Source: Gonocerus acuteangulatus | Lineage: Eukaryota; Arthropoda; Insecta; Hemiptera; Coreidae | Length of the DNA stretch: 64,000 nt | Assembly (NCBI GenBank): GCA_946811695.1 | Contig: OX328125.1 | Span: 52,728,490-52,792,489 of the forward strand | Direction of reading: 5' to 3' | Shown here: piece after piece, positions 45,900 through 57,284 of the stretch | Numbering within the stretch: position 1 is the first letter of the stretch | Layout of the letters: every line of letters starts with the position of its first letter | Translations under genes and position numbers: made by a program | Notes under the pieces: generated by a model | Seen by the model: the letters and a program-made list of their open reading frames with translations, nothing else | Told to the model about the DNA's origin: nothing | Database searches by the model: none

Positions 45900-47150
45900 A
45901 ACCAAGAGAAAATGAGATACTTCAAATAAATTCACCCTTCATGGAATATATTGTTACTTGAATAAACTAGCATCTCTAATAATCGTTTGGTTTATTATCT
46001 TTGTTCACACCCAGCTGAGAATTATTTTTCAATTTGAAAAGACAATGAATTAAACTAATTGTTAAGAGCTGCGTGAAGAGTTGATAATTTTTGCTTGTTC
46101 AACCCTCTGCTATCTTCGTGCAAGACTAGGCCTCTAAAGGGGTGTTTGTATCTACTCTAAGAGATTGCTAAGGCTTTACCATTGAGTACGTTAAGAAACA
46201 ATTCATAATCTTAGCTGAGGTATTCTAAAAAATGTATGCTTTGAAATTCTAGACACTAGTGTATTGTAAATTGTCCTGCCGGAAGCTGAAAAATGATTTA
46301 AGAATTATCTTATATATTATTCCGCGTATATTGAATAAGACAAGCAATATAAAAAAAAAAAATACATACAAATAATGTAATGGCATTATTTAAAAAAAAA
46401 AAAACATGTAATTTTGGTAAACATCCAATATGTACAGATATATTCTCTTCTTCTAATTTACGTTTGTAATATAAATAAGTTTCCATGTTCACCCGCATGT
46501 ACAAGACAAGAATATTTATTACTAACAATAAAAAACAAATGTCCTATTATTTGTTTAGTATGATTTGTTGCTCAGACAAGCCAATGCTTCTGCCAGGGCT
46601 TCAATTTTAATCCAAAATTGAAAAGTTTCAATTTAAATATTTTCAGCTCGTCACCCCTTTCTCCAGCTCTATAAGAATAGAAAATCGGGGTCAAAATGGC
46701 TTAGAGCCTTCACAGTCGACATTTATTGCCATGACGTTTATCGTAAACGTATTCTCTGCATTTCTGCAAAATCCTCACTGAGATTTTAACTTAATTGGTC
46801 CTCTATTAAGCTGTTAAGGTCTGATGTACTAATTGGGAAGTAGATGATATGTAGAGAAATTTAAAAAAAATAAATAGTGCTTTAGATCTTGCTTAATCTA
46901 TTTTAAATTTTCATATTAAGATCAAAAATATGAATACCTACGTGAGTCTGCGATACATAGGCCCAGAAAAATCAAATAGCTCAAATATAGCTTTTACAAT
47001 TCCCTACCTCACTATGCTTGTGTAGAAAAGGTGACAACCATTAAATAGCAGGTGCTGATGGTCATTAAAAATTAATGTATAGGTTTCAAGAACGTGCGTC
47101 GTGGATATTGTTTTGAAAAAATTTACGTGAGCTATTGAAATAGTAAAACA
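45900..47150. other. Unassigned AT-rich stretch
   Basis: No gene or repeat family recognised. Confidence 0.35.
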
Positions 47151-47154
47151 TTCA

Positions 47155-47207
47155 TTTTTTTTCTTTACGGCGCATCGACATATCCGACCATTCGCGCCAT
47201 ACATATT
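47155..47207 (-). mobile_element. SINE 3' module fragment
   Basis: Minus strand ATGGCGCGAATGGTCGGATA and TGTCGATGCGCCGTAAAG followed by A-rich sequence: the same tail as at 39683-39723, without any head. Confidence 0.6.
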
Positions 47208-47646
47208 ATATATACAAATACACATTCTCTAAACAAACACATAGACAAACAGGAAAGAGAGATTTTTATTACAGCGATTTTTGGTAGCTAGAAGTTGGAT
47301 CGATTTGAAATTTTTAAAATATTATGTCTACAACCACAACAGCTGTCATAACAAACATCAGAAGGTAGAATGTGACAGGAAATGTAATATATCAGCTGTA
47401 ACAATGGTCCATAAAAGAGCCGAACAAGACAAACAGGACGAACAGCAGTTCCAGAGGTTTAACGCTTGTACCACTGCTTTACGACCTACAACGAATGCTG
47501 TGTTTGATTCAGTCCGTGATCTGGAGGCAGATGGTGTGTCAATCCACTTCAAAACAAGATGTCAGGTCTCTCTGAGGAGGGGATCACCAATGCAAGACCC
47601 CCTATTCGTCCTGACTGTTGTACGTACTTATAATCTTCAATACTCA

Positions 47647-47649
47647 TGA

Positions 47650-47732
<83 letters not shown>
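47647..47732. repeat. (TA)n(GA)n microsatellite
   Basis: About 55 bp TA followed by about 30 bp GA. A further (TA)n array is at 47855-47903. Confidence 0.95.
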
Positions 47733-47737
<5 letters not shown>

Positions 47738-47859
47738 TTATATACATCTATCCCTCTCCTTAGTATTTGGCGGCAGTGGAAAGGCAGTTCTCCCCAGGGT
47801 GCAGATGAAGGTAGCAAACAAAGCGCGTCAAACTACCCAGTATGGAGTTTTGTATATAC

Positions 47860-47906
<47 letters not shown>

Positions 47907-47912
47907 CATATA

Positions 47913-48716
47913 CAGGGTGCCCCACGTTGTCATAACTTTAGGGGTTTATTCTCCATCCCATTTAATGCGTAAATAAATCGTAAATAAAGGCCACATTTGC
48001 AGAATCTTCATTAAATTTCCAATAAGAAACACTCGTTATTGAAGTATTATGTAAATTAAGTTCTATATTAAAAGCCATATAAATGAGAGTGTTTAACATT
48101 AGTGTTTTATTAAATTATTCAATATTTTCTTAATCACTTATTTCTAGACTTAGAGGTTTGCCTCCGCCTCAAAAGTTGCATTATTTAATGCGTTTCAAAA
48201 TGAAACCTCGCAATTTAAGAAAAACTTCTATTTCAATCTATTTTTTTCTGATTTCTAAGTCAAAAACGATAAATTTGCTTTTGCCTGAACGAGCCATTCT
48301 GAACAAATTCTTTAATTAAAAGCGCATTAAATAATGCAACGTTTCAACTCATACTCTAAGTCTAGAAATAAGTGATTAAGAAAATATTGAATAATTTAAT
48401 AAAACACTAATGTTAAACATTCTCATTTATATGGCTTTTAATATAGAACTTAATTTACATAATACTTCAATAACGAGTGTTTCTTATTGGAAATTTAATG
48501 AAGATTCTGAAAATGTGGCCTTTATTTACGATACAATGATCACAAATTCGAAAACCTCAGTTTTTCTTTAAAAAAGCCAGTAGTTATTAAAAAATACAAA
48601 AGTTTGAGTAGGTCCTCTACATTTTCAGAAAGAACGCTCATTTTTGCGCCCCTGAACTACAAATGGGATGCAGAATAAACCCCTAAATTTATGACATCTC
48701 AACGTGGGACACCCTG
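47913..48716. mobile_element. Long foldback MITE, TIR CAGGGTGTCCCAC
   Basis: CAGGGTGCCCCACGTTG at 47913 and its inverse CAACGTGGGACACCCTG ending at 48716, each flanked by TATA. Internal arms 47978-48155 and 48354-48531 (178 bp) are inverse copies with very few differences, around a ~200-bp loop that has its own inverted pair (TTGCATTATTTAATGCG / CGCATTAAATAATGCAA). The left arm lacks ~150 bp present on the right (48532-48650). No ORF. Confidence 0.85.
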
Positions 48717-48724
48717 TATATAGG

Positions 48725-51700
48725 TAAACCTATAGGAAACGTTCGGCTAATATGTTAGTTGTCGTTTTTTCTCATTAACATCTCTGGCTGGAAGAGGAGC
48801 CTTGCTGAAGGGGCCAAAATTAACCTTTTTGTTTCAAAGAATTATAAACACAAACGTGGAAACGTGGATGTACACGTTCATGTGGGGCCTTTGTGTGGCG
48901 GGCCCTATACTGCTTTTGTGTGAATGTACTGCTATTTAAAAAGATCATGGTGCTTTTCAAAATTTGTGTAAGTAAAAAAACAAATATTGCAACTAATTCA
49001 GGAGATAGACGTTCATTATGTTTCTACACAGTACACAAGATATATCAAGATTTCATACTTTTGATTAAAACCGTTTTGACTTGATAAAAATTTATTACGT
49101 ATATACTATTCAAAATCAAAGTCATTCATAATAATTGATATAGGTAACATTTTATTTTTATTATTTATTTAGTTGTCGTGGCTAGGCCATTAGACTTTTA
49201 AAACAATTTTTTTTATCGTTTACGTAAGGGTTTAGAACGTATTCACGATTTTTTCTTCTTCATTAGATGTGTTTTGTCTCGTCTTTGGTCCAGCTACTTG
49301 AAACGTTCTGTCGTATATTGGCTCCCATCACCAAGTACTTGAGTCACCATACGAGACATTTTAACGAAGATATTTAAAATAAAGAAAACCCGGGATAACC
49401 AAAACTTACGAGAAAACGTCTTTGGGTCTATTCGGTACTGGAAAGTTTGTGCCAGGAAAAATGACACGACTCAGTTAAGACAGGATTATGCTCTCAAGGA
49501 GTTTGTAGACGCGTGATAAGTAATTCATCTTACGGAGTACGGTTTGGTGTAGCCCCATTCCGAATCATTCCCACATATAGCATAGTAACATCTCTCTCTC
49601 TCTCTTTACTCACTCGCACTGTTTATATAGGTGTCGTTCGTAGTTGTTAAAGTAGATATAGTTCAATGTTATAACAATATATAATAAGAGGCTACTAGAT
49701 TTGATTAATTAATCAAATTTCAATAACGCTTCAAATTACTCTTCACTTGTTAATTTACTTATTTCCCACAATGTTACAAACCATTTTGATACCTGTTTTG
49801 GAAAATATGTTATAAATACAAAGGCTGCAACCTCAACTTGAAGAGGAGATCCTTCAACCAATGGGGCCACTTTGAAGCTGCATGATTCAAATATCGATAA
49901 TTGATATACCATATGTTTAAAATTAATTTTCCAGAAGAAATAAATAAAACTAAAATACAACACCTAATTAATATGTGTATTCATTTATTTGACAAAAAAC
50001 AAAGAATACGTTTTAATTAAGGGAGGAAAACGAGTGTGTTTTAATTATGTTGTGAAAGAACTAGACGTTTTTTCATTTACCTGAATTATGTATTACTATA
50101 TTTGTTCTGTCTCTATATTTATTTCGATTACTTATCAGCTGACTTAAGTCTGCCATATTGGATTCATAAGTCTATGATCAGTCTTTACGTGGCCCTATTG
50201 GTGGAAAACAAGATGACGGTTTATAGCCTTTGAATTTATATCATATTATCCAAAGAGGCAACAAAAAGGTTTGAAACGTGTAAAAAAATGAATAAACCAG
50301 TAAACTGTAATTTGATGTTGTATAGTTCTATCGCCTATTCTAGGTTCTATCACAGTCAAGTGTCATGTAATTATTTATTAATAGCTGTCATAATGAATCG
50401 AGATTTTGAAAGGAGGCAAATAACAAATATTAAGAAATAAGCTGATTATAAATTAAGAATGATTTGCTTATTAATGATTTATTTTAACATAATGGCTAGA
50501 TAACTTCATTGAGCTGAAAAAATGTTATGATTTTACAATATATATAGCACAATAGTTGTAGAGAGCTTCGTAAAAAAATTATTTAAAACTTCTATAAAAA
50601 AATATGTATGTATATCAAATCAATAAACAATAATGCCTTAGTGGACATAGTTTTCCAAATTCAATATTTTTCAAGGGAACTCGATCCATTAGGATATTGT
50701 AATTTTTATCAGAAATTTGCTTTAGATTTGCCACTAATTGTGCTTTTATCAATTATTATATTTTAATTATTACTTTATTTTCTTATTGCTTTGGTCATTA
50801 GCGCCTAGCTACAAAAAACTTAACAGGATTTGAACTAGCAGTTCCTCGAAGAGTGTCCGAATTAGGGAAAAACCTGTAAAGTTGAGACAAAAAATCAAAG
50901 TAAATGTAAAAAAAAACCTGTGTCAAAATAAAAATAGAGTATAAAATATAAACAGCAACCGATACTTCTTTCATTTGAGTATGAAATAACTTTGTACCTT
51001 ATAAATTTAATATCATATTTGTTAGATGTGGCGTTATGAATACTCATAATTTTATACTTTGATGATTCCTAGAAGTGAAGCAACATAAAATAAACATACA
51101 GTCATCTATATATATTTATTTGAGTGGTGCAGCCGTATCCTTACACAGCCATTAGTATGTTTGGGTGCATTTAACGTCATTTTCTCTCCTGTTAGCCACG
51201 CTTTCGTGTCTCCAGCCCGTGGACCCGAAAGTTGCAGTAGGCCTTTTAGGATGTAAGTCTTCCTATTCACATTTGGCCTCTAGGTTCGAGGCGAAAGTGA
51301 TTTCATTCTTCTCTTTCGCAAGAAAGTTTTATTTTTATTGCAATCGTTAAGTATTGTAACGCAATTCAAATCCCTAAGATTGACATTTTGTTTATCAAAA
51401 CTAGGAGTTCCTTCCAAAGTACTAATTTCTATCTCTCGAGCAATAAGAATGAAGTGAAAGAATGTTGCCACTCCAATCAAAAGAAGAAAAGAATAACATT
51501 CTTCAATTGAAGACGAAATACCATAAATTAGCTTATGAAAAGAGAATAATTTGACTATTCAAATATTTAAAGAGACGACAGAGGAATTAGCCTCTTATCG
51601 CCTCTTGGAGTCCATTGAAGACATGCCTGAAAAAATACTGTATCTCTCCAAGCATACACCATGAGAAGTGTTGTACAACCATAGCTTTCTACACTCGTCA

Positions 51701-51780
51701 TTGTAGAACCAGAAGTAGGCCTTTTGGGGGAGGGGGGTGCTGCTAGTGTTGTCTCTCTTCAAAACCTGAAACATTATCTA
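48725..51780. other. Unassigned AT-rich stretch
   Basis: The longest block with no recognised element in the window, apart from a decayed hammerhead-like string near 50251-50281. Short frames (for example 49736-49963 minus, 51165-51350 plus, the latter starting with GTG) carry no known domain. Confidence 0.3.
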
Positions 51781-51789
51781 AAGCCGCGG

Positions 51790-51996
51790 TCACACTAGGC
51801 TGGTTACCAGCCGCTACTAGCCAGCCGCTGGGGAATTAACAGCAAGCAGCCTAGTCTGACCCAGGACCAGCGGTTGGGGAATGCTAGCGGGCTGGTAAGT
51901 ACCAGCCAAAGTCAGAAGTTGAACATGTTTAACTTTTTAGCGCTGCTTACTAGCGCTGCCGGTCACGTGATCTCCTCGCTAGCCCCAGCCAGCTAA
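51790..51996. mobile_element. GC-rich MITE-like palindrome
   Basis: GGTCACACTAGGCTGG at the left and CCAGCCAGCTAATGTGAC at the right are imperfect inverted ends; the interior is rich in AGCCAGC/GCTGGG motifs and is far more GC-rich than its surroundings. No ORF. Confidence 0.55.
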
Positions 51997-52055
51997 TGTG
52001 ACATATATGTATATCCTATTCTAAATATTTTATCATTTATATTATAACCTTGGAG

Positions 52056-52262
52056 GCCGGGTGGCCGTGCGAGTTAAAGCCTTACCACTTAACACTCCGT
52101 GTCAAAGGTCGTGGGTTCGATTCCTACTATGGGGTGATGGCTTTTGTTTAGAAAAAAGAAAAGACATCAGCCCTGTCATGGCTACAGAAGGGTGGTAAGC
52201 TATAGATAACCCGTCCTAAAATTCTTAGTTTATGATAATGGACGTTAAAATTTAAATTATAA
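52056..52262 (+). mobile_element. tRNA-headed SINE (type B)
   Basis: GGCCGGGTGGCCGTGCGAG head, B-box-like GGGTTCGATTCC, GATGGCTTTTGTTTAG body, GGGTGGTAAGCTATAGATAA core, and tail GATAATGGACGTTAAAATTT. One of the most complete type B copies. Confidence 0.85.
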
Positions 52263-52324
52263 ATAAATATTATAATAGTTTTATTATTGTTTTATTTTGA
52301 TCAATTGTTTTTTTTTTTTTTTCG

Positions 52325-52440
52325 TTTTAGCACTTTCATCCGAAGGAAAGTAGCTATTGAGGTTGCACTCATGACGGAATTGTTGAAAAATTGTTTCAAA
52401 TCCTTATCGATCCTACCTAGTAGACACCGAAAATGACCCC
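52325..52440 (+). repeat. Second copy of the 25.3-kb dispersed repeat
   Basis: TAGCTATTGAGGTTGCACTC ... CACCGAAAATGACCCCC matches 25370-25455 and, as there, runs into a dinucleotide array. Confidence 0.6.
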
Positions 52441-52442
52441 CG

Positions 52443-52527
<85 letters not shown>
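52439..52527. repeat. (TA)n(TG)n microsatellite
   Basis: A short TA run then about 70 bp of pure TG. Confidence 0.95.
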
Positions 52528-52528
<1 letters not shown>

Positions 52529-52680
52529 GGACCACCGGGAGGGGGGTTTACCCCGGACCCAAAACGCTAATTTGACCATTCCAGGCGTAGTTTTTGTTTA
52601 ATTTCAACGAAACTCGGTATTTGTTGTGATCCTGCGTAAAGAAAATTACGTTGTAAGAATAAACTAAATCCGTTTATTAG

Positions 52681-52947
52681 GCGGGGGGGGGGGGGGGGGG
52701 GGGTTACTCTGGAGCGAAATTACTAATTCGATATTATTTCTCACGTCTACCGCTAGGGGTGCTGTATCCCGTTCCTGCATCAGACCAAAAGACGAAAATG
52801 AGAACCTTTCGTGTATTTATTAAGTAGTTTTAATCAGCTTTCATTTGTTATTGAATAGTCATGTCGCAAGGACGCAGGGTTTCCGAGATATAAGTGAAAC
52901 CCCGAAAAATGGGACCTTTTAACCCCCCCCCCCCCCCCCCCCCCCCC
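52681..52947. repeat. Poly(G) and poly(C) tracts
   Basis: A 20-nt-plus G run (52682-52703) and a 26-nt C run (52922-52947) lie about 220 bp apart on the same strand and are complementary. The sequence between is unassigned. Confidence 0.9.
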
Positions 52948-53056
52948 GCTGCCCTCGGCACAAAGACTACTGGCGGGGACTTTTGATATGTTCACCTCCT
53001 ACCCGGACCATAGGAAAGTCCTTTGACGTATACACAGTTACGTCAAAAATGTTGTT

Positions 53057-53251
53057 TTGTTTTTTTTTTTTCGTTTTTAACGGTGCATCAACTAGTTGGC
53101 TATTAGCGCCAGGCTATCTACAGGTTGCCACCCTTTTATAATGCCAACGGCACGTGGTCGGTCACCCATTCAGGTACTGACCACGCCCGACGTTGCTTAA
53201 CTTCGGTGATCTACGGGAACCGGTGCATTCAACGTGGCTGTGGCCGTTGGC
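53057..53251 (-). mobile_element. 5S rRNA-derived SINE
   Basis: Reverse copy: AACGGTGCATCAACTAG...TTAGCGCC hairpin module, CTATCTACAGGTTGCCACCC core, then the 5S-like head ending CCGTTGGC at 53251. Target duplication CAAAAATGTTGTT (53044-53056, 53252-53264). Confidence 0.92.
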
Positions 53252-53354
53252 CAAAAATGTTGTTCCAAAAATTTCCAGCTATAGCTGCTTTTAAGCATTC
53301 GTTGCCTGGGCTGTGTCCACTGAAGTAGAATTAAAACCCCAATTGATTACTTTA

Positions 53355-53521
53355 CAGTCCAATGAGGCCGAGATTGTGCAGTTCAGGCCTGACGTGTGTG
53401 GACAAGAGGAAGTTTGCTTCACATGCAGTGGGTCTAAGATAACTGGACTGTGCAGTTCCGGCCTTGAGGTTTATTAAATTAGCGTGTTGAGATTTAAACT
53501 GAACGTGTATGGCCACCTTAA
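53355..53521. mobile_element. MITE-like element related to 16331-16700
   Basis: Ends CGTGTATGGCCACCTTA at 53521; internal GAGGTTTATTAAATTAGCG, TTGCTTCACATGCAGTGG and CTGGACTGTGCAG blocks match 16331-16545 in inverse orientation. The far end is not clear. Confidence 0.5.
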
Positions 53522-53524
53522 GCC

Positions 53525-54360
53525 TATACATGGGACTCCAAAGAAATTGTATTATTTCCATATTCTTCAGTTAAAAAAACTTCATATTTGTTCATTACGG
53601 CTTTTATTTCGTTCCTTCTTGTTGGTGTATTTGAGAATCAGGAAGTTATCTCTATCCTGGAATTTTTTGAGTTGTGATTTCTTTCTTTCTGGTGATCTCT
53701 TCTTAATTTAAATAATTCGTGACTACAAAAGAGTAAAACTACTTACGATTATTTGTTATTTATGCATGTTATTTTAATCATATTCAAAATAAAAAAGGGT
53801 GGCAACCTGAACTCAACGCGTCCTAAAAATCTCTGTTACTTATAAATGAATGTTAAAATTTGTTTATCTACCTGTCAATCTCTCTCACTTATCACTCTCT
53901 CTCTCATACACACGCTATTTTATGAACAATTTACAAATGTATAGTAGAGAAGGGATTCTCTTCACGAATTATTAACAGTTTTACCTTTCGAAATATTTAA
54001 TTTCGAATTAGGAATATTTCAGATTCGTTGCTAAATTAATATTGATTATCAACATTCTAAATTTAAGCGTTTAACCAAATTGCTTGGAAGCTTAGGCTAT
54101 TGACTTATATCATTCTAGTATTAAATAAATATATAATTTTGAATAATTTACGAATTTACATCTTAAACTTATCATAATCATAGTGTTAGATTTTACTTTA
54201 AGCAGAGAAGTGACTTTCCGAAATAGATCACATAATGCTGACCTAGGGAAAAGCTATTAACAGGGAAGGTTAAAATGGCCAGTTCTAGTAATCGTTTTAC
54301 TACTAATCTAACATAATTTTCTTCCTTATTTGATATTATTATTTTACAAATACGCGTCAT
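53525..54360. other. Mostly unassigned; one SINE tail fragment
   Basis: 53796-53862 (AAAGGGTGGCAACC...GTCCTAAAAATC...GAATGTTAAAATTTG) is the 3' part of a type B SINE. The rest is unrecognised. Confidence 0.4.
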
Positions 54361-54363
54361 CAC

Positions 54364-54693
54364 TTATTTATTGCCCATCCACTCTCTCCACCAAGGCAAC
54401 TCAGACGACAGTGGCCCGCAGATCTGCTGTAGTGAAGTGTTAGCAATGGCTTTCTCTTCCTTCAATTGCGTTAATGTATGTGGCTCTCCTATCTCTCTTC
54501 GACTCCTGGCATTGGTCGGAGCTGAATGGAGCTTATGTAGGCCCCATTCAACGTCATCTGAGCGTTTTTCTGACGTTAATCGAGGATGAAGTTGGGAGGC
54601 CTTGAGCACTAAACTCTCATGTTTCATAATATTACTAGATGTATTCATATAAAGAATGTAGTATGCAAAAAAAGAAATTAATAGAATCACCAC
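54364..54693 (-). other. GC-richer unassigned segment with 109-codon open frame
   Basis: Base composition is distinctly less AT-rich than the flanks, and both strands keep long open frames here. The minus frame encodes a polar, charged peptide after a hydrophobic start; I see no known domain. A processed transcript copy or a short exon are both possible. Confidence 0.25.
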
Positions 54694-54699
54694 AGATTG

Positions 54700-55945
54700 G
54701 TTGGTTTTGTTCCAGTGAAGTCGAAATACCAGGAGTTTGTATTCTAAGCATTATCTTCATAATAGTTTTAATTAACACTGTGAGATGAGGAAGTTCTTCT
54801 TTTAATAAGTCATTTATTTTATAAAATAATATTTATTGCAAAAAATTAAATTTTTTATTATCATTTATCCCTGATGATAATTTGAAAGGTTATGCAATCT
54901 TTCTCAATCACATTACAATGTGAGGGTAGCATGTGCTGTATCTTTTTCTACTTTTTTCTTCTCCTATCTAAAGGCGTTGTTTAACCAGGTAGCAATCAGG
55001 TTTTTCAATCAGCCTTTTCAATTACCTCCCTCAATATTTTACTCTCATAGAAAGATTGCTACTACCGCCAATGAGTGAGTTTTTTTTTTTTTTTTTTTTT
55101 TTTTTAAGTTTAATTTTCAGATCGTTGATTTAGGTACTCTTTAAAGAGATTGTTCATTGATATTATCTTAATAAAAACAGTCAGAGAGTAAATTATATCG
55201 CGTGGAGGTTATCATTATTTTGATATTATATTTGCCGTATTATTTAAAATTACCTTGAAATATCTTTACAACTGCAAAACAACGTTTTTGTTTTAATTCA
55301 TTTAAGTTGTAAATTGGAATACCATTTATGGTGTAAGGCCGATCATGTTATAATGGTTTCAACGCCTGAATAAATCAAATATCTGACTAATAGAGCTACC
55401 ATTAGCATAAATCATTGTCCTTTATTTTCAATTTAAAATGGCACAATACAAAAATCTTAACTGCTTTATACCGGGAGTCTAAGTTTTATTTTATTGCATA
55501 TTGAAAATGGATTGAATAAGCGATAAGGGTATATTCATTTCATGCATTAGATAAAACAATAAATAATTAATAATAATAACTTAAAGTAAAATACAAAAAT
55601 TTACTGACTGCATGTTTTAATTCTTTACAAACTATCGACGAATTTTAATTTTTTTACGTCCATCTCAATATTAGTGTAATAAGAAAATACACACACACAC
55701 ACACACTTTTTATATTCCTTCGATTGAGATTTGGCATTAGCTTCCTTCAGTTCTATAGATTTAATCCTCTTAAAACTGGATTGAAATCAGCCCTGTTTTT
55801 TTCTCTGATTGCCTGACTGGGCGAAAGTCTTTGAATAATAAAGGTTTTAATCTGTATATTTTTTTTCTAAAGAAAGTAACTATAAAATCTCAGTTTAATA
55901 ACACCCCAATAGGCAGGGGAGCGAGCCGTTCATATTTATATTTAA
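54700..55945. other. Unassigned AT-rich stretch
   Basis: Contains a ~25-bp poly(T) at 55080-55105 and a short (AC)n at 55689-55706; nothing else. Confidence 0.35.
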
Positions 55946-55947
55946 TA

Positions 55948-56756
55948 CTAGCTGTTATCCGGCGTGCCATGCTACACCTACTTTCTGCATTAAGAAAAGC
56001 CTAAATAAATTAGAAACCAAATAAGTATTATTAAAATCTAATAACACGAATCTGTTACTGTTTCGAACCCGTGACCTCCTAGCTGGGAGTCCTAGACGAC
56101 TTTGACCTAACCTATAACACCCCCCATATCAAGACATACATGTATGCCAAGTTTGGTAAAAATCGGTCTAACGGTGTGGATTTTTATTTTAAAAAAAAAA
56201 AACATACAGACAGCAACTGGTACACGTTTTTGACCTGGCCTATGACACTTCCCTGATCAAGACCAACCTGTGTGCCCAGTTTGATCAAAATCTGTCAAAC
56301 GGTGTGGGTTTGTATAAAGAACAAACATACAGACAGACAGATGGTAGCCGTTTTGACCTAGCCTCTGGCAATCGCCGTATCAAGATCTACCTGTGTTCCA
56401 CCTTAGGTGAAAATCGGTCGAACGATGTGTATTTTCATAGGAAACAAACATACAGACAGACAGCTGGTAGAGGTTTTTGACCTAGCCTACGGCACTCTCC
56501 AGATTAGGATCTACCTGTGTACCGAGTTTAGTCAAAATCGGACGAACGGTGTGGATTTGCATAAGGGACAAACATACAGACAGACAGCTGGCAGATTTTT
56601 TTTTTGACCTAGCCTACGAGATCTCGTATCCTACCACATAGACCTACCATTATTCCAAGTTTGGTCAAAATCGGTCAAACGGTGTGGATTTGTATAAGGG
56701 ACAAACAAACAAACAGACAGAAAAACATACAGGCACGTGATTTTTATATATATAGA
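55948..56756 (-). mobile_element. Non-autonomous Helitron, full length
   Basis: Same ends as 42114-42992: minus-strand TCTATATATATAAAAATCAC at 56756 inward and GCACGCCGGATAACAG-CTAG at 55948, set between A and T. Four or five imperfect ~120-bp internal units. The two copies share most of their length, with differences in unit number and in small indels. Confidence 0.8.
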
Positions 56757-57077
56757 TTTAAAGAAACGTCCGATTATAATTCATTTTTGCACAATAGGTA
56801 ATTAATTTCAAAAGGTCCGATGAAGTCCGAGAAAACTGTTAAAAGAATGAAAAGATGTGTTCGGACAACGGGGAGGTCCCTGAATTGTGTTGTTTCAATT
56901 TTGGTAACGTTTCGGTTAGTGAAATTATTTGTTACAAAAATTATTTTTTTAACAGATATGGATGGATTGACATGACGATTTTTTACATTCAATCAAACTA
57001 TGATTGACATTGTTTGGAGAAGAGAAAGTGAAAATAAGAGAAAATAATTCATGTGAAAAGTAGACATTATAAAGTAA

Positions 57078-57280
57078 TTTTTTTTTTCTACGGTACATCT
57101 GCATTAAGGAAATTCGGCCCGGGCTATCCATAAGTTGCCACCTTTCCTAAGCATCAAGCATCCATGGTAGAGCAGGGAATTATTTCAGCGGGCCCATAGA
57201 TGAAGGAACCCAACCTGCTACTGGCGGGACTCTAATCCGCACGAGTATCCTTGGCATTAGCCACTCGACCACGGCGAGAA
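57078..57280 (-). mobile_element. tRNA-headed SINE, diverged
   Basis: Minus strand: GCCGTGGTCGAGTGGCTAA head, GATTAGAGTCCCGCC in B-box position, GGTGGCAACTTATGGATAGC core, and a GATGTACCGTAG tail with A-run. Related to type A by the tail, with a distinct head. Confidence 0.65.
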
Positions 57281-57284
57281 CTTA

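Noticed and set aside
51165..51350. Small secreted protein with signal-peptide-like start
   Set aside because: The frame begins with GTG, has no upstream context for translation, and no recognised mature domain.
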